NCBI GenBank assembly: GCA_036852015.1
Contig: JAANDG010000048.1
Location: 124,001 to 188,000, forward strand
Length of the DNA stretch: 64,000 bases
Direction: 5' to 3'
DNA from: Pelodera strongyloides
Taxonomy: Eukaryota > Nematoda > Chromadorea > Rhabditida > Rhabditidae
Shown here: in pieces, positions 1-14,500 of the stretch
Layout of the letters: each line of letters begins with the position of its first letter
Position numbering within the stretch: position 1 is the first letter of the stretch
Program-made: the position numbers and the translations under genes
The notes under the pieces: model-generated
Database searches by the model: none
What the model saw: only the letters and a program-made list of their open reading frames with translations
What the model was told of the DNA's origin: nothing

Positions 1-3000
1 AACTACCGTGAACTAACTATAGATAAAGAATAACATGTGGAGAAAAGAGCCACGAGAGTACCAACAGTTCTTGTTAAAAGCAGATAAATTAATGCAGGAC
101 AATGTACTTTCAATAACCTACCCATCGGAGCCAGCAATGGATGAACACCAGTGCGTTGAGGCGGTGGTCGCTGTTGTACTGGAGGTGTTGGCGGGACGTT
201 TTCCGAAAGAATCGGGGTTTCAGTCTTCTGGCTACCATCGGCTTTTCCGTCAACTACCGACGCCGAACTACAGGTCATAATCGAGTGCTCTGACATATCG
301 CCCTCCTAAAAATATTCTATATTCATAATGACGAGGCAGGAGGAACCGATTTCTCCTTTTCGACATTTTTCAAATATTACTTACACACATATTTCACATT
401 AAGACAGCTCCAGGAAGTTAATAATGAAACAAACAAGGATACTCGCACTTTACATAGATATATATGGTTGGGTATGAAGTGTGTTAGAATACAATACTGA
501 AAACACCAGAAAAACACTTTTCCCACCTCTATAACTTTCAGCTTCGGTCGTCCTCTTGGCCGCTTTACGCTCAACAATGGTATACTAAGTCTTGGTGTTG
601 GAGTTGGCGTAGTAACGGAAGAATTCGGATCCGTTAATCGTAAAAGTGGTAGCGGTGTTGCTGGTGTACGCGGTTCCGGTGCAGGGGTGCCTGGTGGTGG
701 TTCCGGCTGAATGTATAACATCTACGTATAGGCGTAAAGCAAACGATAGCTCTACGGATGTACGACACGGGCAGATTCCCTATCTAGACAGGGAGACCTC
801 TCACCTCGCCCGAATATAGTATACACGCCGATTTTGCCTGATCGATAGGTATCCCCCAGAGCTAAGCCTACACTTACACCCTACACCTGTGTTCGAGTAT
901 CTAAGCCATTGGTCTTACTCTGGGCCTTAACCAGCACTTCCCCTTCCCATCAAGTGTTTCGAGTGGTTGCCTACTTCTACGGATGAAGACAACAAAACAG
1001 CATAAAATCTCCAAAATACCATGCATCAAAAACTTACTTTGATCAGTTTAATCCTCAAAACCGGCAAGACTGGCTTGTTCACGGACGTGGATGAGGATAT
1101 GCCGACGTGCGACTGAAATTGCTCAGTTAGAATGTTTGTTTTCGAGATGGGTCAACTAGATATCCCTCATCCTTGGCTTTTCATATCTCGCCATAGTCAT
1201 AAGCTACTCATTATCATAATAATCACGTATCATAAGTTCCCTGACATAGATATGCTAATGATACACACACGATACAGTAGGCAATGAAAGTCAAGTACCG
1301 TACCCTATCCACAATCTCCAGCCTATACTGTGACGGATCGTAGGTGGAACGTGGTTCCAAGTATTCAGCAGTCGACGTTGATGGCATCTGGTCGTCGATC
1401 GCTTCCACGTCCTCATCCTCGTGTGACTAAAGTGGAACATTAAATATTTATATATATAAAAAAGTCGCTCCGATTCAATATATTACTTCCTCTCTTCGAC
1501 ATGCATATGACGCACTATCGAGTTGACAAATTTGCACATGCATATTTTCGTCCGCGCTTATAGCAAGGTGTTATCAAGAATCCAACCTTAGGTGGGAAAA
1601 TACGCAACTTCCGAGTAACTGGTGTTTTATGCCCGGATAATATTCTCATAAACTTCAACGAGACGAGACAGAAAAACAATGCGAAAAATCCAACCTTCTT
1701 AATCGCCATCCTCAGTCCCAGGGAGAAAAGGTCAGACTGCGAAAAGTCGGGCCATACTGGCACTCTGGACTTGGCCTCGGCCTTGGCCCGCTCTGCATCG
1801 GTCTTCTTACGGATGTCATCAAGTGCGTCGACGAGAGCCTGTTGTTGTGCCATGTCTAAAGAGACATTTATTGAAATACTATAACATACGGTAGACAAAC
1901 CTACAACCTCGTTAAGGCATTAGTCAATACCCAAAGCATAACACAACACACAGTGCGCCACAATTGACATGCGCAGTCATTTCAATAAATGACACGTTAC
2001 ATAAAATAAAAACAATAGCCCAGGGCGGTCAGAACAGGAGAGACAGTGAGTCAGGGAGAGAGTTGAGAGATATGAAGACAGAGGATCGAGGGAGAGAGAA
2101 ATGTACGAGAGGAAGAATAGAACGAGGAGAGCGATGGAGAGGAGAACGGACAGATAAAGCTCACCGCTCATTTCCGACGTGAATAGGGGAGGAGCCCATG
2201 GTGGAATAAACTCGGGCAAATCCTTTCTAATTCCTATGCCCGGGGGAGGAGAGGCGCTCACGCGCGCACTCCTATCGATGATACCGCCGAGGCGCGGAAC
2301 CTAAAATCACCACAAGGATACTGTCGCTGCACAATACACAAAATTCACCAAAAAGGACATTGTATTGTTCAAATTATAAAAATACGTCATTCGCAGAAGT
2401 AACCCTTAGAAGTAAGCTTCCATTAGTTAAGCACTATTCAGAAATTCCACCACAAAATCGGAAAACCTCTAATTAGGCTAAGAAGAAAACGTAAAACAAC
2501 CAGTACGAACACCGATCTGCACACAAATAATGCAAAGCAAGAACCCCTACGAGATAGCGCGCAGCGCCTCAAGCACAAAACATTCGTAAACAACTCCAAA
2601 TATCAAAACTTACATGTAATGATGGAACAGCGTTGCTTCCACACTGAGTGACATAGTCGACCAGATCGACTTCACTCAAATTTGGTTGATTTTTGAATAT
2701 TCGTTCAACATCGGCGATCACAGGGCGAACACGGCCAGCTGAAAGGTGGAAATAATTACCAACACATTATTTTTTCAACATTTTCTCCATTCTCGCCCAG
2801 TCTCGAAAGACGTGTTAATATATTCATGCCTAAAACAACATCGTTATATAAATAACAAAATGACGAAATCGAAAATTTACAAAAAAAAAGAGTAAAACCA
2901 ACCGTGTTCAACCGCAGTGTGCAAACGTTCAAAATTTTTCTTAATGTGAGATATAGCTAAACTAGTCAGCGTGTCCAACGATGAGCCGTTGGTGTGCGTA

Positions 3001-3290
3001 AAACCGAGCTGGTCTAAATGTGGAATACTAATTATCAAAATAAAATCCTTTAACAAACGATACCACAGTGAATGAGAGTATCTTACGAATAAATATATCA
3101 TAACAACAAAATGCAAAAATAACAAGAGAAACCCCGAGGCCGGACGGAACTGATCCCCCGTCGAACTAGGGACAAACACAAGACTTACCGAGTAGACTAG
3201 CGACGACAACCGACATCGCCTCCTGGGCATATTCTTCTGTTGAGCCCGACGGTGTACCGCGCGAGGCGCCACATCGCATGGGCGCGTTTT
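1..3290 (-). CDS. TAF3: TAF3-like TFIID subunit (5' and middle part; C-terminus outside window)
   Basis: Nine exons join with consistent phase: 3279-3189, 3013-2903, 2738-2614, 2300-2165, 1855-1695, 1426-1304, 1112-1038, 706-527, 305-122. Together they give about 395 residues. The first three exons form a histone-fold region. The segment GRVRPVIADVERIF followed by LSEVDLVDYV resembles the end of the TAF3 histone fold. It is followed by LPEFIPPW (TAF3 has a similar IPDYMPP), an acidic stretch, VLPVLRIKLIK (compare TAF3 IPRLTLRV), a Pro-rich stretch and an AT-hook-like KRPRGRPKLK. In known TAF3 the histone fold pairs with TAF10 and a C-terminal PHD finger reads H3K4me3. The finger would lie beyond position 1 and is not seen. 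I chose ATG 3279 because an acceptor-like TTTATAG ends 11 bases upstream; an internal Met is possible. Function in TFIID is inferred from these motifs. Confidence 0.75.
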
Positions 3291-5500
3291 CTATAAACAA
3301 AATATCCAAGTTACCAATAAAAAAGAAATCAAAAACACGAATATCATTGTAGCAAAAATCAATCAGCTCAAAGTATTCAAATGGTAGGAACCAAGCTACC
3401 ACATAATTAATTTCATAAACATTGATCCAAAAACAATAATAAAAAATTTATTAAGTAATAAAAAAACTCTAATTATAAATAAACCAGTGTTACTTATTAA
3501 TCAAACGTCGTAAATTCTACAAAAGGAGCGCAAGTAGAAGAAAAAACGGACTTTACAATCGGGATAAAGAAATCTAAATACAAAAAAAAAACTCTTAATA
3601 TGGCGACTGGCAAGAAATACAGAAGAAAAATTACTTTGAAAAGATAAAACTAAAAAAAATCACATTGCACTATTTTACCTAACCTAATATTTCTTGCACA
3701 CTGTTCTCGTCATTAATAGCAAAATTTGTAAAGTAAACCAGAAAAGAAGAAAGAAAAAAAAAACAAGCACCATCCATAATAAATAAAAAGCTTCTGATAT
3801 AAATGACCTAGTCTGAATAAATTGCTATAAATACAAACCCTTCAAAACAATAATAAGACACACATTTTGAACAAAGATATGATCACAGCGCGTATAAACC
3901 AGCAAGCGTATTGTCACGACTAATATTAATATTATGCATACTTTAGAAGTTTAAACTACACAAACATACAAACAAACAAACAACAAAACTAAAATCTTCA
4001 ATCACTAATAGACAAAACATGGAAGGTATAATATTGAATACGAAAAAAAGCATGTGACAAATGCCTTACATAGACAAAGCTACTGCTACCCTTATAAAAA
4101 AGTATAACCATAAAACTGTGGTAGTGGCAAAGTTATTCGTCACATACAAATTCACGCGGTAATCCAGTATGGTCAATTATACATGTTCGGGATTCAAATA
4201 TTACACTCAATTCAAATACAAAATAAACCTTTTACAATACAAAAGAAAATTTTCATAGAACAATAAGTGAACTGACTTGCGAGTGTAAATTCCAACTTTC
4301 CAGGAGTTTGATTGTTTGATAATCTAAAAGCGTTTAAGCAAAATACTGAAATGGAACAATAAAATCCTAGTAATACTCCGCTTCCGTAATAAACAACGGA
4401 TAAATAAACGTATTCATATTTGGCGATTTGATCTTGCTACGATTCAAGAATAACTTTACGTAAATACTACAAAAATCGATAGTCACGTAACTGGCAAGTA
4501 AGGCGCAATATAATCTAGGGAGGCGTGGCACGACCTAGGTCACTATGCTCAACAGGTGCCAACAATTTTACTACGCCCAATACTTACGTAACTCGTAGAT
4601 GGCTGCGCTGCGGTGACGCCCCCTCCCTAATACTAAAGCGCAACAGTGCCCCTAATGTTGACTTTAGGGAAATAATAGAGCCCTAGGCTATCTTAATTAG
4701 AATGATCAGCACCCTTAGGACAAAATAATATTCATATTCCGTTTAAGCATTCAATTTATTATTAGCACACGCACAAAGTTAATTCTTACCGTTAGTTCGT
4801 ATTCACATCAAAGTCATTTACTATTTTAAATTAACTTAATACTTCAAATCATTAGCTACTTCATTGTAGTCCCAAATTACCGAAAATAAAATAAAATAAA
4901 AATTAATAGAAACGACTGATTTGGTCTGGGCGTTACAGTTTTCAAGTTTTCATTCCCTACACACAGATTGTACTCTGTAATTACCGACGAAATTACCCAG
5001 TGAAGTAGGTAAGCCGGTAATAATTATCTCAATTTTAATTAAAATGGTTCAATTCATATCCGTATCAAACATGCTAATTTAATGGTTTGACTTTATTACT
5101 CAGAATTTTACATGTCGTGACGAAAGTAGAATACAAATCCTTATAAACCCAGCTCAAATGTAGCTTGCACTTTACACTACAGTTATTTTCTGTGGAGAAA
5201 AAAAAATAAGGGAAAAAACGCCAGTAAAACTGTGGGAGATATATATTGTGACTATATATTGGTGTAGCTATTTTACACTCATGATTGGTCTATTATGACT
5301 CAGTTCCTCATTTCATTAAATGTTAATTAACTACGTATACACAACCACTATATTATACATAAAAAAATATAGATCACTATCTATCACGTTCTACCGACAA
5401 ATATAATCGAGTACACAAAGCAAACTAAAAAGAAAGTTAACTAACCAGAGAACGATGATAAACAATCCTTTACGCGTGGTGTTGCTTCGTTGTCACGTTA
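3291..5500. other. intergenic, AT-rich, nothing recognised
   Basis: The 2.2 kb between the TAF3 start and the TRAPPC9 end is A/T-rich with short A-runs. I saw no exon-like open segment with splice signals on either strand and no repeat shared with the rest of the window. It would hold the TRAPPC9 3' UTR and TAF3 upstream sequence. Confidence 0.5.
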
Positions 5501-5599
5501 AATGAAACGGGAGATACAAATATCTGAAAAACAATACCAAACTAAACAAAGGACTGCACCCATACTATATCCTATTCGGTTATTTGATTGTACACATAT

Positions 5600-8500
5600 T
5601 ATTTGTCCGTAAATAATTCTTCCCTTGAAAAAAAAAACCATAGTGCACCTAGGAACTGGGAGAAACTGAAATAGGTCACGTACCTAGAATCTTCAACAAT
5701 CCAAAGGCAGTACATCAATTATATAATAAACAAATATGAATATCTACATCTAATTCTAATATCACTACATTTATATCTACACAAACATAGTAACCACAAT
5801 AAGCGCACCTCATCAGAATGTAACGGCGCACCCTCCCTCGCCATCACAATTGGCTTCACTTTATGCACGCCCTCACAGCGGAACAGAATCCGGAACTCAA
5901 CCTCGCAGCGCGGAGCCGGGATTTCCGCGGAACCAGGCTGAAATTGTTCAGTGTTGAGAATAACTATAACAACCCTTTTGTGTTGGCCGTGATTCACAAA
6001 AAAACAAAAACGAACTTCTCAAGCAACATACAAAATTTCCACAAAGCACGTAACCTCTGAGAAAATCTAGTCGACACTCATTGTTGCGATATAAAAAAAA
6101 TGATAAAAAGTAGCAAACGTAAATTCTAAGACCATTAACATGTATTCGGCGAAAAATAAAGGTTAAATTGCAAAGTGAAAATTCAACCCAAAAATTCAAA
6201 ACTTACATAAGCCGGCACGACGAAAGGATGCCTTCTGATTCCCAGCACTACAATATCTTTCATTCTATCAAGTGGCTCTTCCCGGGAGGAAACTTCTTGA
6301 TAACATGAGAGGAACAACTCGCCGGAGAAATCGTCTAAAGTGGAAATTAGTAGTTACTAAAGTGTTCATAATCATATGATATACGGAGGTGTATCGCACA
6401 CGTTGTTAGGCTAAAACGAATACATCTGTCATATGGATCGTACTTGTTATAGTATAATACAGCACATTACTACAGTAAAACAGTCACTAAAACAAAACGA
6501 GCTAGACTCTAGAAAAAAAAACACAGAGCAACCAAACTCACAATCTAGCGACGAAATCACAGCAACTTTCAGTGCCACAACTTCGCCAATTCCAATGGAA
6601 ATATCATCCTGCGACAAATAGGAAACGCCGTTTGTTGATAGTTCTAAATAATGATAAAAGTGGTAAACAGTGGTCGAAGTAAAAATATCAACGTTCGATT
6701 AATTATACATAGCCTCAATTCTTCATTCTTCATTAAACAAATAAAAATTCTTTAAATACAAGATAATACCTAATGATATTGCCGGAAGCACAAGTTGCTT
6801 TAGTAATGGTACTGAAGAAAGAAGCGCTCCAACGGGAACCAGTCCATCGAGCTAAATATATACATATTAACGAAAGATAAAACACAGGACAAAACGTATT
6901 TCAATAACAAGACATTGGCTATCTAAAGGCTACGAACAAAACCAAGCTTAAAAAAGTATGCCAAACTGAGCGGTTTGCTGAAGTTCACATAAATCTTGAG
7001 AAATTATACAAAGTCAGCACCAACATGTTAAGGTAAGAATTTTATAAGCATACCAGACCGTGAATGAGAAACAAACAGTTATGCACTTGGTAGGCTGCCA
7101 ACAACTAAGGTAAATGGTAAGCAACAAAAACTGACATTTAACAATTTCAGGCAGTACGTAAAACACCAACCCGTTGAGACGGTATACTCCATCGAATGTC
7201 CAAATGCTTTGCAACGTGCGTCTCCAAAGCTCTTCGCAAACGTTCGACTTCTCTTCTGAAAAAAAGTCGCGTAACTTTTTTACTTTACTCAATTTAATTT
7301 TCAAATATTATTGCCGACAAATGTTCAAACAAGTCCAATTGTCCAATGGACAGCGGCGGATTTAAAAGTCTTATGCTTGAATTTGCAAACAAAATAAAGA
7401 TACCGCAAAAAAGGGAACTAAACCGAACTAAAAAAATCAACAAAGGTTCTTTAAGAATTACCTCTGTAAAATCTGACTATCCTTCTTCTGTGCCGCGTGA
7501 AACGCACGACCAGCAACTTCGGTGCAGCATGGGCATAACAAAGGGACCCTAAAATATAGGGACAATGTAACAAATACATGACAAGGAACCACATTTACAA
7601 TCTCACAGTTACAAAAGGAGCCTCCAAGTCCGGTAAACGCAAAAGAGACTACTGCATAAATTCTAGGTACAAGACCAACTACACAAACATATATACCATA
7701 CAAATAAAACATCACGAACCTGCACGTCTCCCTCGGTAAGACACTCATAGCGCGCGTTCCAGCAAACAAAAGTTCCGCATCGGCATCCGTTGAATTGGAC
7801 ACGTCGACCACAATATACCTAAAGAAAAGAAAATACCCATTGGTGTCTGTCTGGTAAAGGCCTACAGCCATTCCCGTGTTGGATAAAAGTCCGGGAAAGA
7901 TAGGTCTAAAAACACAGTTTGATGCAACAACGCCCAAGGATGTACAATACACCTAACGTAAAACAACGTGAACACACCGCGTAAACGGCCCATCGCCCGG
8001 TAACACACTCCACGACGAGACTGTCACTGCCGGTACAATTGTGATCGCCAGTGGTAAGCGTGCCGTTCGCGAGTAGCTCTAAAATGAAAACGGTGGTACA
8101 TTCACATAAGTACACAAAGTTCCGATGCACAACTCATGTATTGACACATACCATCTCAAACCCCCAAGGCAATTGAAAATTTGCACATTTGAATTGAAAC
8201 ATTTCCAGAAGATACTAGTCACCGTGCTCAAAGATTCCCACCTCTCCCAATGGCCCCTCCACATCGGCAGTGTACGTGAATACAAATTCACAGGTGAGTA
8301 GTCGTCCGGTATAAGGAATCCTCTCATGTGCTGCATCTGGATCCGAAGCCTCGTCTGGTGAAGAGGCGCGGGGAATCTCGACTGTCTGCAATAAACGAAA
8401 CAAATATCCAAAGCATCCGCATCCGGATTATACGGAAAAGTTAAAGTTCCACTTTTTGCACCCAGCACCTTCTGTCTGAGGGCGGAATCGAACCTTTGAC

Positions 8501-11500
8501 CTTTGTCGTGGCACCTTCTAATATCAGATCGGCCCACCTTCATCTCCTCTATTGCCGTTCCATTGTTATCGTCAGTTGTGGCAGTGGGATCGACTCCGAA
8601 GATCCTGAATTCGACGTCTCTCTTCTCTCCGGGTCCAAGGGTGAACGATATTTCCACATTGTTTTCGTCCGTGTCATCCGAAGACACCGACCCAGTTCCA
8701 GCATTCAGTGACTGAAAATATAAAGTGATTAAATCGAAAAGTGAAGTGCCTCCACCTGGCCAATTGCCCAGATCAGGAAAATAGGGTACGTACATGATAA
8801 CATCAACGAAATTCAAAGTAAAAGGCTATGGCGGAACATATCATGTGCAGTCCATACTTAATTGGATTTTCCACAAGTACTTTTTTCAACTTATCCATAC
8901 TGTTCAGAACCAAGATAAAAAAACGAACGATGCACATTTTCCCTAATATAATATTAGTGGGGGTGCAGACGAACGGACAAAACTCGACCTCTGGCGCAAC
9001 CATAACGGACTTAAATTTAGGACCAAAAAGCAGTTTTTGGTTCTTCTATATGATCTCGATCGACTAACTACGCGAATACATAGCGATAATGAACTTTTAA
9101 TATGGCACTAGCGCAACATTAAGCGACAACGAACTTCAGATCATTTCCATTGAATTTAATATGTCAGTAGCGCAACATTACGTTTTAAACACAGAAATGC
9201 ACATTGACAAAAGCCCCGACTCAGAAATGTTTTAATATTCTGCGTCGCATTCTCACTATTTGCGGGCGGCATTGGCGGCAAACATCGGCGAACAGGCACT
9301 GCTTCAAAGGGAATACCACCTTTATGGAAATAATAAATCAAAACAATTACCTCATCAGTAACCTGAATCAGCGACGGTCCTCCACTAACTTTTGGCTGCC
9401 GAATCTAAATCCGATTTAATAAAAACTTCCAATGGCTCACAAAGTGGTAAACAATTTTAGAACTTCTGAAAAACTCAGAAAGTTTCCTCGAAAGAATAAT
9501 CAGAAAGATAATTAGATAGTTAGCCCGAAAAAAAATAATGTGCGCCCACTCCGAGCCCGAAGTTGGAAACAATATCTCACCTGGAGCCTCACGTTGCTAA
9601 TTCCGATTTTCGTCGACGAGTTGATCACAGTAAGCGAGTGTGAAAACCTACAAAAAAATAGAAATAGAATACTACATTATAAAACTGATTTGTCCAAATG
9701 CAAAAAAAAATAATACAAAAGACACGAAAATCAGGGCACGATAGCAGCAGTCAATGCTTCACATGTTTCAGCTTCCTACGCCAATTTCAAGCGAGCGAAG
9801 CGATCTGGCTCTTTTGGTTTAGTCATAAACATCAACTTTACCGTAATCAATAACTGGATAATTGGAAATAAGAATAAAAGAAAACAATCAGAAATAGAGA
9901 AACATCAGAACTATCAGGGTAAGACACAATGTTTCACTAAGGGTACAATAACTGACTGTCAAACGACATATGTTGGTTGTTGTACGTCGATCACGCTCCA
10001 CAAAATATCCCAACTCACATTTGTCCGCTGAAGACTGTTGTTTCCGCAGCCGGTTCCGCTCCAGCCGTCTCCGACGTTGCCGATATTGGAGCTCTTGGCA
10101 TAGAAGTATGAAGGACAAGTAGAGGAAGTTCGGGTAACACTTCCACCTAAACATACAACGTTTTAACTTTAAGAAAGATCGCAAAACAGGACAGGACCAG
10201 GACGTGAACCTGCCTAGTGCATCCACTGAGCGTTTATTTTCCTAAGCGGATGCGGCGGCAAAATAAACTGATACAACAGCAGACTGTCTGAACCACTCGG
10301 GGGCTGGACTTACGTGGTTCACGCACTTACACTGTTACTTTACGCCCATTCAAAAAGGCATCTATTGTCAGTAGAAAAGAGCCCAAAATCTCAAAAGAAA
10401 AGGTAGAAGCGAACGCAACCTGAAGAGTCGTCTTGCTAGTCAATTTGCATACATTCTTCAGTCCAAACACTTCACAACTATAGCCACTAATTGACAATCG
10501 TCCAGGTGCTCTGAATTAATAAAAGCTATAAAATCGGCCATCTTGCCCAGTCTTTATCTTATGCAACTTTCTTGTCTAACTTGGTAGTGACAGTAAAATA
10601 CATGGCATCTTCGAGCAAAAGAGCGAAAGAGCTCACAGCTAGCAATGTTCATCAACTCTCCAAGTAAAACTCATACAAATATCAAATATTAGTATTAGTA
10701 TAAAAATCCAAAACCCAACCTCGGAACAGCAATCAGCTTAATCCGTTGCATATTATGCCTCGCATCCTCAACATTCACGGGTGGTAAACTTAGACGAACA
10801 GGCACCGCTTCAAAGGGAATACCTTCACCGAGAAGGCACAGTTCTCTGGAAGAAGACAATAAATACAATCTGTTTAGAGTTGCCCGACTTACGCTTACGT
10901 GTCATATACACCTACCAACCTACCGTTTCTATCCTTATATAGATAAAAAAAAATACGACAATACACACCGCCTGCAGTATAGAATAAAGCAAAAAGCTAA
11001 TACCAATACTGGTACTGGCGCAAGATGATAGATAAAACACCCACCTAACTACAAGCTCGGTCTCCAAACAATTGTATACGAAAACCGAAACCACGCAATG
11101 TGCTCCCACGACCCAAGTGATGGCTAAAACAATTTCATTTACATTACACCACACAATCTTCTCTAATAAACTACAGGCCATGGTGCATAAAACATGCAAT
11201 CACTCATGAAGCACCGATGGAACAGCTGAGACCTCAAATTCGCTTTTATATTTAATTTATTGATCTTCTTACGCAAGTGCACTTATTTGGGCTAAACACA
11301 TCCACATAAATTTACATTTACACTTGGGACTTACGCCCTCATAAGACATTACGCAGGCTTGTTAACCACTTAAGTGGCTACTTACTTTCACTCGACTTCT
11401 TCTCATACGCACAGTATATAAAGATGGCACTTTGCCCAGTGGACGCCTGCGTGATTGTGGGTGCCAAGTGTGGCGCGAGGGCTCTTACTTCCGCTTTACT

Positions 11501-14500
11501 GAAATTGGTATTTTTATAAGCCGTATAGCCTTTTTCTTTATTTATTTCACAGTCGTATCAGACTTTGCTTTTTCTCTCTTCCCACAACTCTCGCATTTAG
11601 TTGTTTTCTTTTTACAAAACTCTGTCTTCATAAAGTGAGTTCCGAGCGAAATGAACAATCAAACCAACACGTATGCAATGTTTCATCCCAAACATAAACA
11701 CCCTTTCATTTCTGCATATGCATTATATAACCATGTGTTACTGCCGTTTGTCTATCGTCACTATTATATTTGTGCCTCACTAAGTGAATGCCTGAACATA
11801 AGTAATGTCTGAATACCAAAATAAATAAGACCATGATATCTCACCAGACAACCGGAAATCGTGTCAACTGAATGGGTGGTAGTAGAATATTACTCGTCCC
11901 AAGTCCCAGACCATCCAGTGACAAGTGTTGGGACAAGTTATGCACAGATCCACGTTGTCGTACAAGACTTGATAGTTCACCCAGTAGGCGGGACGTCATT
12001 GAAGGCTCCAGATCGTCAAAGTAGACCTGTAATACATGGTAGGATATTGAGAATGTGACAGAAAAAAAAGAACATCCATTATTCAAAAAAAAAACGTTCA
12101 GAGCTATCAATAGCGATAACAAAAACAGTGCTCTCTATCTCTCCTAAACTATACTACTGTAGTATAAACTAATCACTCCCGCAAAAGTAAAAAAAAGCTT
12201 ACTTGTAACAAATGACACAAATGTCGTATTGCAGCGTCGATAATCTGAGCTCTTGATGCCGATGTGTAAACCTGAAAAAATCCCAAAAATAAACACCGCG
12301 CCATAAATTCTCTATAGCATTTGGGGCATAGAGTCAATAACCTGACAAAAAACGCACATAAAACATAGTAATTCTGCAAACCACCAAGGGCGGCCTCAAC
12401 CCAGCTGTGCAGGTCTGTTTCCCTTTATTTTTTTCCACAGGTTAGGAGTCAGCCCTGCCGGCCATGACCAAACCCATCATACTAACCTCGTGCAACGCCT
12501 TGATCTGCACTTGAACAGGGCCACAATTCCCATCCTCAATGGAAAAATCCCGGGAGCTCTCGGAGATTCCGTAGCCAGGCAATGTACGGTAGAGAATCTA
12601 CAAATATCGTTGCAAAAAATATATATCATATCAGCATCGGCAAAAAGCTTACACAAAAAAATGCGCTGATTATGTGAATACCACTTTATACAGACAAACA
12701 ATCATCAAATAAGACTACCGCGGTTCCCACACTTAAATACAAAAACATCCAGTTAAAGCGAAATACCGGCCGGTTTTTAAAAAAACGCATCACGGACAAC
12801 TGAATTCTTACGTGTCTATGCTGATTTGCTCGAATTTAGCTCGATTGTTTATTCTAATTTATGTTCATTTGCATACGCTGCATAAGAATGCTGGTCTACT
12901 CGACGTGTTTCAAAAACCGGTCGGTATTTCCCTTTAAAGGATCGCAGTCACTACAAATTCGTATTTTTATTCGTTTTTAATTAAATATTCAAATTTTTGA
13001 AGAAAACTACGATTCCAGCCACACAGTACGGCACAACCAACTCAGGGAGAGAAATCCCTGTGTATGAGTTTTACTAGTATACCGTAGTTTATAATTGCCC
13101 GTAGGCCCGTATAGAGTTGCATAATAAATACCCATACCCTGCAGTGATAAACCACGCGCCAGGCGTAACACTGCAGGCTGTTCACTCTCCAAGTACCCCT
13201 GGCAATTGCATATATGCACCGGCGACGGTCATTTACCAAAACCCATTTTCATTGATTTCTCTCCCTGCGTTCGCTTTTATGTTGCTTTTTACTGGCTGCA
13301 TATTGTTTTATAAATCTTCGTTCATCTAATAAAAATCGAATAAAAAAGTTGAATTTGAAGTGTCTGCCTTCCTTTAAAGGGACGGGCCCATCAAAATAAA
13401 CCCATATTTTGCATGTTTTTATAATTTGTATAAAGGGGGTTTATTATAATATATGTACACTAAATTTCGGCTAGAGTTTATCCCGCTGAAATTTTTCGGT
13501 GTCGATAAACTCAAAAGTATACCGTAGAAGACACACAAGTGCACCCTATTTTCTTGTCGCGTGTCCCGGGGGAATGTGGCTATATGGACAGTTAGTCTCC
13601 CGGGTCCCAATCAGAGCGAGGTATCTCCGGGAGACGCGGTAAGGAAATAAGGGTGCAATTGTTGGTCTACTACGGTATACTTTTGAGTTTATCGACACCG
13701 AAAAATTTCAGCGGGATAAAATCTAGCCACAACTTAGTGTACATATATTATAATAAACCCCCTTTATACAAATTATAAAAACATGCAAACTATAGGTTTA
13801 TTATGATGGGCCCGTCCCTTTAAGATAGACATTTTTCAAAATAATTACCCAATCCAAAGGAATTCGTATAGAAACACTAACCGGATACACTGATCGATAA
13901 TCGTTCACCGTTCGCGCGTCCCCATCAGTGACGTGCAATCGGAACAGCACGCCAAGACGCGCAAAAAACGCGTGCTTCCGTAAAAATCCGATCTAAAAGG
14001 TCTTTGGTCAATATTTCCAAAAAGACACCTTATGCTATTACGAAATGCAAGTCAACTGAAATGCAAATGACATAATATACTCACTTACTGAACTGTTGTG
14101 CTTATGACAATTCGACAATTGTGAATAATATGATTGATTAACACACACCTGCTTATACATATTCGCACTGTTTGTACAAATCATTGCCTTGAAGACATGA
14201 TCGAATCTCGTAAAGGAATCATCGAGGAATTTACCAACGTGTGTTCGATGAAAGTCCTAAATCATAGTACTATACAATGTCAAGATACTGCAAACCCCAT
14301 GCAATTCGCCCCACATACCGTAACCTCTACCAAAAAAAAAAGAGATTTCTTTTGATAAACTACAGTACGACGACATGAAAAGCATCCTCTCATATCAACG
14401 TCACAGTGAAAAAAACTATCTAATTACGAAGGAATGCAAGTCAAGTTCATTAACATAATTTACAGTTAGGTATTCAATTACTCTATTCGTAAGATCGTGA

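Noticed and set aside
13374..13823. CRISPR or regulatory hairpin reading of the palindromes
   Set aside because: Each is a single inverted pair bounded by TTAA, not a regular spacer array; the eukaryotic gene context rules out CRISPR.
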